Positions 58,433 to 64,000 of a stretch of DNA of 64,000 nt are shown one piece after another (position 1 is the first letter of the stretch; each line of letters begins with the position of its first letter). The notes beneath the pieces were generated by a model that was not told the origin of the DNA, searched no databases, and saw nothing but the letters and a program-made list of their open reading frames with translations. The stretch is from Gordonia hirsuta DSM 44140 = NBRC 16056 (GTDB lineage: Bacteria; Actinomycetota; Actinomycetes; Mycobacteriales; Mycobacteriaceae), in contig NZ_BANT01000008.1 of assembly GCF_000333015.1 (NCBI RefSeq), positions 62,001 through 126,000 of the forward strand, read 5' to 3'. The translations under genes and the position numbers were made by a program.

Positions 58433-59383
58433 ATGAACCTCTTCGCCGGCAGCACCGTGTCGGACGACGCCCCGACCGAGCTGCCCGCAGGCGGCCCCAA
58501 CTCGATTTCCAAAGGGCTGGGTGTGCTCGGTGACGAGTGGTCCATGCAGGTGCTTCGTGCCGCACACACCGGGGCCACCAGATTCGGGCAGTTTCAGGAG
58601 CGGCTGCCCATCTCCGCGTCCAGCCTCACCGCACGCTTGACCACGCTGTCGCAGGAGGGATTACTCGGCCGACGCATCTATCAAGATCGTCCCGTTCGGG
58701 CCGACTACGTACTGACTGCCCGCGGCCGCGCGACGTGGCCGATCCTGCTCAGCGTCTGGGATTGGGAGCGCGCCTGGCGGCCCGGCGCCACCGGCGATCT
58801 GCCCGCCATGCAGCACACCGCGTGCGGCAGGCAATTCCGGCCGACTCTAGTCTGTGCCACCTGCGGCGAACACGCCGACCGGCACACCACCCGCGGGATA
58901 TGGGGCCCGAACGGAGGATGGGACCGTTCCGTTCCAGAGGTCACCACCCGGCGCCGACCCGTCGGACACGCAGACACCGGACAGTTCCCGGAGACCATGG
59001 CGGTCTTCGGGAACCGCTGGTCGGCGGCCGTCGTCGGCGCGGCCTTCCAAGGAGTACGCCGGTACTCCGAGTTCGAGTCGGCATTGACAATCCCCCCGAA
59101 TCTGTTGGCCGAACGACTTCGGGTCCTGCTGGAACATCACTTCCTGCGAACTGAGACCACCGCGGACGGGCGTTCCCACTACGAGTTGACCGCCAAAGGT
59201 GCAGCGTTCTTCCCCATCATCGCTCTCACCCTGCATTGGGCGGAGAACTGGTACACCAGCCCCGGCGGTCCGGCCATGCGATGGCAGCACAACGATCATC
59301 ACTTCCGGCCGCGCCTGGACTGTGGGCACTGCGCCACTCCCTTGACCGCCGCGCAGATCGACGTCGTCAACGGCACACTGTAG
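58433..59383 (+). CDS. Double HxlR-type winged-helix regulator with zinc-ribbon-like tails
   Basis: A 316-residue regulator made of two HxlR domains in tandem. The first (about 25-115: LGDEWSMQVLRAAHTGATRFGQFQERL, SLTARLTTLSQEGLLGRRIY) is followed by CGRQFRPTLVCATCGEHA. The second (about 185-275: FGNRWSAAVVGAAFQGVRRYSEFE, NLLAERLRVLLEHHFLRTE) is followed by HFRPRLDCGHCATPL. Each tail has a CxxC pair, possibly a zinc site. HxlR proteins normally bind DNA as dimers, so this chain may be a fused dimer. It is 9 nt downstream of the thiolase gene and probably controls the divergent promoter. Confidence 0.88.
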   Translation: MNLFAGSTVSDDAPTELPAGGPNSISKGLGVLGDEWSMQVLRAAHTGATRFGQFQERLPISASSLTARLTTLSQEGLLGRRIYQDRPVRADYVLTARGRATWPILLSVWDWERAWRPGATGDLPAMQHTACGRQFRPTLVCATCGEHADRHTTRGIWGPNGGWDRSVPEVTTRRRPVGHADTGQFPETMAVFGNRWSAAVVGAAFQGVRRYSEFESALTIPPNLLAERLRVLLEHHFLRTETTADGRSHYELTAKGAAFFPIIALTLHWAENWYTSPGGPAMRWQHNDHHFRPRLDCGHCATPLTAAQIDVVNGTL

Positions 59384-59414
59384 AGCCCCGCAACCGCGAG
59401 CCCCGCAACCGCGC
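59384..59414. repeat. Short direct repeat
   Basis: GAGCCCCGCAACCGC occurs twice head to tail in the convergent gap between the regulator and htpX. Confidence 0.6.
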
Positions 59415-59422
59415 TACTCCGG

Positions 59423-60304
59423 TCAGAACTTCTGGCCGCCGCGCTGGGCCATCTCGTTGAGCCGGGAGATCCGTTCGGCGGTGGGCGGATGGGTGGAGAA
59501 CAGTTTGCTCATCGCCTCGCCCGGGCGGAACGGGCTCTCGATCATCATGTGCGACTGGCTGGCCAGTTCCGGGGTCGGTGGCAGCGGGGCCGCGGCGATA
59601 CCGCCGGAGATCTTGTTCAGCGCCGAGGCCAGCCCCAGCGGGTCCCCACTGAGTTCGGCGCCGGACTTGTCGGCCTGCAGTTCCCGGGACCGCGACACCG
59701 ACATCTGGATGACCGCCGCCGACAACGGACCGAGCACTGCGATCAGGATCATCGCCAGCGGATTGACCCCGCCCTGCCGGTTGCCGCCGCCGAACATGCC
59801 CGCCATCATCGCGAAGTTCGCCAGACCGCTGATCACCGCGGCCATCGCACCGGCCACCGAGCTGATCAGGATGTCCCGGTTGTAGACGTGGCTGAGTTCG
59901 TGCCCGATCACCGCCCGCAGTTCCCGCTGGTCCAGCAGTTGCATGATCCCGGTGGTACAGCAGACGGCGGCGTTCTTGGGATTGCGTCCGGTGGCGAAGG
60001 CGTTCGGCGATTCGGTGGGGCTGATGTACAGGTCAGGCATCGGCTGCCCGGCACGGGTGGCCAGTTCGCGGACCATCGCATACAGCTCGGGGGCCTGCAC
60101 TTCGGTGACCGGCTGGGCGTGCATCGCCTTCAGCGAGAGCTTCTTGCTGTTGTAGTAGGCGTAGGCATTGGTGCCCACCGCCAGCGCCACGGACAGGTAC
60201 AGGAAGAAGTAACTGTTCATCGATGCGCTGATCACCGAGCCGATGCCGACGATGATCGCCGACATCAAGCCCATCAGCATGGCGGTCTTGAGCCCGTTGG
60301 CCAT
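59423..60304 (-). CDS. htpX: Membrane-bound zinc protease HtpX
   Basis: A 293-residue M48 metalloprotease acting in membrane-protein quality control. Two N-terminal membrane helices ([35 protein letters not shown]), the zinc motif [13 protein letters not shown] and the third ligand Glu in [15 protein letters not shown] are present. Another helix pair follows the active site. The ATG at 60304 puts the first helix at the start. It is not overlapping its neighbours. Confidence 0.95.
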   Translation of the reverse strand: MANGLKTAMLMGLMSAIIVGIGSVISASMNSYFFLYLSVALAVGTNAYAYYNSKKLSLKAMHAQPVTEVQAPELYAMVRELATRAGQPMPDLYISPTESPNAFATGRNPKNAAVCCTTGIMQLLDQRELRAVIGHELSHVYNRDILISSVAGAMAAVISGLANFAMMAGMFGGGNRQGGVNPLAMILIAVLGPLSAAVIQMSVSRSRELQADKSGAELSGDPLGLASALNKISGGIAAAPLPPTPELASQSHMMIESPFRPGEAMSKLFSTHPPTAERISRLNEMAQRGGQKF

Positions 60305-60418
60305 GGAAACGTCTCCTCCGCAATCGCCTGGCCCCATGGTGGCACGCGGATGCGTGTCCGGCGGCCGGCTCACCTATAGAACGCCCCAGAGCGTTGTTCC
60401 GTTCCCGGCCGGGGTGTG

Positions 60419-61435
60419 TCAGCCGACCCGTTCGACGGTGTAGTCCACCAGTGCACTGAACGCCTCGCGTGCCGGACCGTCGGGCAGCGTCGCCAGTTCG
60501 GCGTGGGCGTCCTGCGCCATCTGCGCCAGCCGGCGGCGGGCCTGGGCCATTCCGGCCGAGTCCACCAGCAGGTTCAGCGCCTCGTCGACCTCGGCGTCCT
60601 CGGTCAGCGGGCGCGGCTCGCCGGTGCCCTCGTCCAGCAGCAGCTCACGCAGCCGGGCCGAGTCGGCGTCGTCGCCGGCCAGGGCATAGAGCACCGGCAG
60701 GGTGTGCACCCCTTCACGCAGATCGGTGCCGGGGGTCTTGCCGCTCTCCCCGGTCACCGAGGCGATGTCGATGATGTCGTCGGAGACCTGGAAGGCCACT
60801 CCGACGATGTCGCCGAATTTGGTCAGCGTCGCGGTCCGCTCGGGATCGGCACCGGAGGTCATGGCGCCGAAGCGGCCGGCGGCGGCGATCAGCGAGCCGG
60901 TCTTCTCCCACACCACGCGCAGATAGTGCTCCACATCGTCGGTCCCGCGCGCGCCGACGGTCTCGCGCATCTGCCCGGTGACCAGTTCGGCGAAGGTTTC
61001 GGCGATGATCCGCACCGACTCCGGCCCCAGGGTCGATACCAGCCGGGAGGCGCGGGCGAACAGGAAGTCTCCGGCCAGGATCGCCACCGAGTTGCTCCAC
61101 CGGGCGTTCGCGCTCTCCACACCCCGGCGCATATCGGCCTCGTCCATCACATCGTCGTGATACAGGGTGGCCAGGTGGATCATCTCCACGACCGTGGCTG
61201 CGGTGATCACCTTCTCCCCCGCCGGATCCGGGCCGAAGTGCGAGGCCAGCACCGCGAACATCGGGCGGAACCGTTTCCCGCCGGCCTTGGCCAGGTGGGT
61301 GGCCGCCTCGGTGAGGATGTCGTCCCCGGAGGAGAGCTCGGTCAGCAGCAGATCCTCTACCCGGGCCAGGGCATCGGCCACCCCGACGGCGAACTCGCCG
61401 TCGGGCAGATCGAGTCCGGCGAATGTCGACTTCAC
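60419..61435 (-). CDS. grcC1: Polyprenyl diphosphate synthase (menaquinone side chain)
   Basis: A 338-residue trans-prenyltransferase. The first Asp-rich motif is LYHDDVMDEADMRRG, the second FQVSDDIIDIASVTGE, and KGGKRFRPM-like AGGKRFRPMFAVL binds diphosphate. Adjacent menJ and menG suggest it makes the polyprenyl side chain of menaquinone; chain length (probably C40-C45) is not set by what can be seen. It is divergent from menJ. Confidence 0.88.
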   Translation of the reverse strand: MKSTFAGLDLPDGEFAVGVADALARVEDLLLTELSSGDDILTEAATHLAKAGGKRFRPMFAVLASHFGPDPAGEKVITAATVVEMIHLATLYHDDVMDEADMRRGVESANARWSNSVAILAGDFLFARASRLVSTLGPESVRIIAETFAELVTGQMRETVGARGTDDVEHYLRVVWEKTGSLIAAAGRFGAMTSGADPERTATLTKFGDIVGVAFQVSDDIIDIASVTGESGKTPGTDLREGVHTLPVLYALAGDDADSARLRELLLDEGTGEPRPLTEDAEVDEALNLLVDSAGMAQARRRLAQMAQDAHAELATLPDGPAREAFSALVDYTVERVG

Positions 61436-61569
61436 CTAAGGTGTCCCGTCTTCTCTCACTCCAGGATGTCCGCGGTGCGGACCGGTCATCCGCCGTGCGT
61501 AACGCTGTTGACGACGCTCCGGCGACACCAGTGAGCCTAGCGGCATCGGCTCCTGGACATAATCGATGG

Positions 61570-62832
61570 GTGACCAGTGCAACTTCGCGCCGTGCCGCGA
61601 TCCCCGACTCCGCCGACATCCTGGTGGTCGGTGCGGGCCCGGCAGGCTCCGCAGCAGCCGCCCACGCCGCAGCCGGCGGGGCGGCCACCGTACTGCTCGA
61701 TGCGGCCGAATTCCCCCGCGACAAGACCTGCGGTGACGGCCTGACCCCGCGGGCGGTCAGCGCCCTGCGCACACTGGGCATGACCGAATACCTGGACACC
61801 CGGCCCCGGATCCGCGGCCTGGCGCTGCACGGCTGGGGCGCCGTCCAGCAGGTGCCGTGGCCGGCTTCGCAGTTCGGCCCCTTCGGCAGCGCCGTCGCCC
61901 GGACCGAGTTCGACGACGATCTGCGCCGGTTCGCCCTCGGCCGCGGCGCCCACATGGTCTCCGGGACCAAGGCGATCGACGCCGAACGCGACAGCTCCGG
62001 CACGATCACGGCGGTGACCGTTCAGCGCGGTGCCCAGCGCACCCGGATCAGGGTGGGCCAGGTGATCGTCGCCGACGGCGTCAAATCGTCTCTGGGCAAG
62101 CAGCTGGGCCGGCAATGGCATCGCGATACCGCCTACGGGGTGGCCGGCCGCTCCTATGCCGACTCACAGCTCTCAGATGCGGAATGGATGGGCTCACACC
62201 TGGAGCTCCGCGATGCGCAGGGCGAACTCCTGCCCGGGTACGGCTGGGTGTTCCCGCTGGGCGACGGCACCGTGAACGTCGGGGTGGGCGCCCTGGCCAC
62301 CGCCCAACGTCCGGCGTCGATGGCGCTGCGGCCGGTGCTCGAGCACTACGCGCAGATGGTCACCGATCAGTGGCAGCTGACCTCCGGGCCGACACGCATC
62401 ACCTCGGCGCTGTTGCCGATGGGCGGCGCGGTCTCCGGAGTGTCCGGGCGCAACTGGATGCTGATCGGCGATGCCGCCGCCTGCGTCAACCCGCTCAACG
62501 GGGAGGGCATCGACTACGCCCTGGAGACCGGCCGGATGGCGGTGGATCTGCTCGCCGATAGCCGCGACCACACGCTCACCTGGCCGGCGCTGCTGCAGCG
62601 CGAATACGGCGGCGCCTTCGCGGCGGCGCGGCGGGCCGCCGGGCTGCTGACCATGCCCCAGACCGTGCCGCTGCTGGGCCGGCCGGGGATCCGGTCGGCG
62701 GCGCTGATGGACGTGGTGGTGCGGGTGATGGGCAATCTGCTCACCGGCGAGGACACCGACCTGATCGCCCGGGCCTGGCGGTCGGCGGGGTCGGTGGTCA
62801 GCCGGTTCGAGACGCGTCCGCCGTTCAGCTGA
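61570..62832 (+). CDS. menJ: Menaquinone reductase MenJ (geranylgeranyl-reductase-family flavoprotein)
   Basis: A 420-residue FAD-dependent reductase. The FAD motif VVGAGPAGSAAAAHAAAGG is followed by DKTCGDGLTPRAV, and the second FAD motif is LIGDAAACVNPLNGEGIDYALETG. In mycobacteria the homologue (Rv0561c) saturates one prenyl unit of menaquinone. Context with menG and a prenyl synthase supports this role. The GTG at 61570 is chosen, since the sequence upstream is low-complexity and unlike the family. Confidence 0.9.
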   Translation: MTSATSRRAAIPDSADILVVGAGPAGSAAAAHAAAGGAATVLLDAAEFPRDKTCGDGLTPRAVSALRTLGMTEYLDTRPRIRGLALHGWGAVQQVPWPASQFGPFGSAVARTEFDDDLRRFALGRGAHMVSGTKAIDAERDSSGTITAVTVQRGAQRTRIRVGQVIVADGVKSSLGKQLGRQWHRDTAYGVAGRSYADSQLSDAEWMGSHLELRDAQGELLPGYGWVFPLGDGTVNVGVGALATAQRPASMALRPVLEHYAQMVTDQWQLTSGPTRITSALLPMGGAVSGVSGRNWMLIGDAAACVNPLNGEGIDYALETGRMAVDLLADSRDHTLTWPALLQREYGGAFAAARRAAGLLTMPQTVPLLGRPGIRSAALMDVVVRVMGNLLTGEDTDLIARAWRSAGSVVSRFETRPPFS

Positions 62833-62866
62833 GCGTTCCCCGCGGCCGGCGCCGTCGTACCGGTGG

Positions 62867-63562
62867 TCAGGCGGTGGCGATGCCGGTATGGATCGCGGCG
62901 ATGCCCCCGGTCAGGTTCTGCCAGGCGACGTCGTCAAATCCGGCGGCCCGGATCTGCTCGGCCAGACCGGCCTGGTCGGGCCAGGCGCGGATCGATTCGG
63001 CCAGGTAGACGTAGGCGACCGGATTGGAGGCCACCTTGGTGGCGACCGCGGGCAGCGCCTTCATCAGGTACTCCATGTAGACGGTCCGGAACGGTTTGAC
63101 CGTCGGAGTGGAGAACTCGCAGATCGCCAGGCGTCCGCCCGGTTTGAGGACGCGGCGCAGCTCGCTCAGCGCCAGCGGGACGTCGTTGACGTTGCGCAGA
63201 CCGAAGCTGATGGTGGCCGCATCGAAGCTGTCGTCGGCGAAGGGCAGATGCAGGGCGTCGGCGGCGACCATCGGGATCTTGCGCGCCGCACCGGCCCGCA
63301 GCATGCCACGGGAGAAGTCGGCGGCGATCACGGTGGCACCGGAGGTGGCCAGTTCCTGCGAGGAGACCGCGGTCCCGGCGGCCAGATCGAGCACCACGTC
63401 CATCGGACGCAGCGCCAGCGCCTTGCGGGTGGCTTTGCGCCACCGGCGGTCCTGGGCGAAGGACAGGACCGTGTTGGTCAGGTCGTAGCGTTTGGCGACG
63501 CCGTCGAACATCTCGGCGACCTCGGACGGGTCCTTCTCCAGGCTGGCGCGGCTCGACGTCAT
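62867..63562 (-). CDS. menG: Demethylmenaquinone methyltransferase
   Basis: A 231-residue UbiE/MenG methyltransferase for the last step of menaquinone synthesis. The SAM motif [13 protein letters not shown], motif [11 protein letters not shown], and the family motif [24 protein letters not shown] are present. The N-terminal [26 protein letters not shown] is typical. It converges on menJ and overlaps the next gene by 4 nt. Confidence 0.95.
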   Translation of the reverse strand: MTSSRASLEKDPSEVAEMFDGVAKRYDLTNTVLSFAQDRRWRKATRKALALRPMDVVLDLAAGTAVSSQELATSGATVIAADFSRGMLRAGAARKIPMVAADALHLPFADDSFDAATISFGLRNVNDVPLALSELRRVLKPGGRLAICEFSTPTVKPFRTVYMEYLMKALPAVATKVASNPVAYVYLAESIRAWPDQAGLAEQIRAAGFDDVAWQNLTGGIAAIHTGIATA

Positions 63563-63999
63563 GGGGCCGAGTCTAATTCCATCGCCGATCGGCGTTGCAG
63601 GCGGCGGTTGACCTCGGCGACGAACAGCATGAGCACGATCACCACGACCCAGCCCAGGAGTACGACCGACAGTCCGGGCACGATCGCCAGGCGCGCGTCG
63701 CGGTCGGCCGGGCGGGCCAGATTGTCCGGATCGGTGGCGTCGTAGTCGACCAGGATTCGCTGACCGGCTCGCAGCTGGGTCGGATACAGCAGCCCGAACT
63801 TCGGATTGCGCAGCACCCCGTCGGGGGTCACGAAGTTCACCGCGGCGTGCAGCCGGTCGGCCGAGATCACCTCGGCCACGGCGCTGGCCCGGTTCTCGTT
63901 GATCTTGGCGTCGTTGCGGTAGGCGCCCACGACGATGACCACGCCGATCAGCGTCGCGACCACGCCGAGTGCCAGCAGGCCCAACTGCACACGCCGCAC
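63559..63999 (-). CDS. DUF3592 membrane protein, possibly cut by the window edge
   Basis: At least 146 residues with a helix at each end ([41 protein letters not shown]) around an extracytoplasmic beta-rich DUF3592 domain ([34 protein letters not shown]). In M. tuberculosis a similar gene lies near menG. The first codon in the window is GTG at 63999; the true start may lie beyond the edge. It overlaps menG by 4 nt, so the two are co-translated. The function is unknown. Confidence 0.78.
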   Translation of the reverse strand: MRRVQLGLLALGVVATLIGVVIVVGAYRNDAKINENRASAVAEVISADRLHAAVNFVTPDGVLRNPKFGLLYPTQLRAGQRILVDYDATDPDNLARPADRDARLAIVPGLSVVLLGWVVVIVLMLFVAEVNRRLQRRSAMELDSAP

Positions 64000-64000
64000 C

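Overview
This is high-GC actinobacterial DNA from a mycolic-acid bacterium (order Mycobacteriales). The supporting genes are a complete mce lipid-import operon with its ATPase, an Ag85-like mycolyltransferase remnant, a fused HadA/HadB dehydratase, MenG/MenJ menaquinone genes and a mycobacterial-type rplKA/rplJL/rpoBC core. A Gordonia-like genus fits best, but the genus is an inference.

Layout. 1-3.2 kb: a flavodoxin-like protein, a DMT permease, a nucleoside deaminase, a small conserved protein and a SixA-like phosphatase. 3.2-9.2 kb: two large paralogous secreted proteins of unknown function, the second carrying an expanded DxDGNLLW-type repeat insert and preceded by palindromes over a candidate promoter. 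9.3-12 kb: a broken mycolyltransferase gene and a DUF559/AbiEi-like gene, flanked by related inverted intergenic repeats. 12.1-19.7 kb: rpoC and rpoB (minus strand). 20.1-32.4 kb: mkl-yrbEAB-mceABCDEF-mam-mam, one minus-strand transport operon. 32.8-33.8 kb: rplL and rplJ with a structured leader. 34.1-44.5 kb: accessory enzymes (GH76 mannanase, CocE/NonD hydrolase, esterase, frameshifted Baeyer-Villiger monooxygenase, metallohydrolase, acyl-CoA ligase, DUF2786 protein, lactate dehydrogenase). 44.6-49.7 kb: rplA, rplK, nusG, secE, tRNA-Trp, hadAB, rpmG, tRNA-Met, tRNA-Thr, tRNA-Tyr. 49.8-51.5 kb: yajQ and an esterase. 51.6-59.4 kb: an apparent catabolic cluster (CoA ligase, nitronate monooxygenase-like enzyme, carotenoid oxygenase, two thiolase-fold enzymes, double-HxlR regulator) arranged around a divergent promoter. 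59.4-64 kb: htpX, polyprenyl diphosphate synthase, menJ, menG and a DUF3592 membrane protein.

The core part follows the Mycobacterium tuberculosis order (rpmG-had-tRNA-Trp-secE-nusG-rplK-rplA; rplJ-rplL-mkl-rpoB-rpoC). The main differences are a whole mce operon joined to mkl inside the ribosomal/RNA-polymerase region, and HadA and HadB fused into one protein. The least explained parts are the secreted paralogue pair and the catabolic cluster, which contains a thiolase lacking two of the usual catalytic residues.
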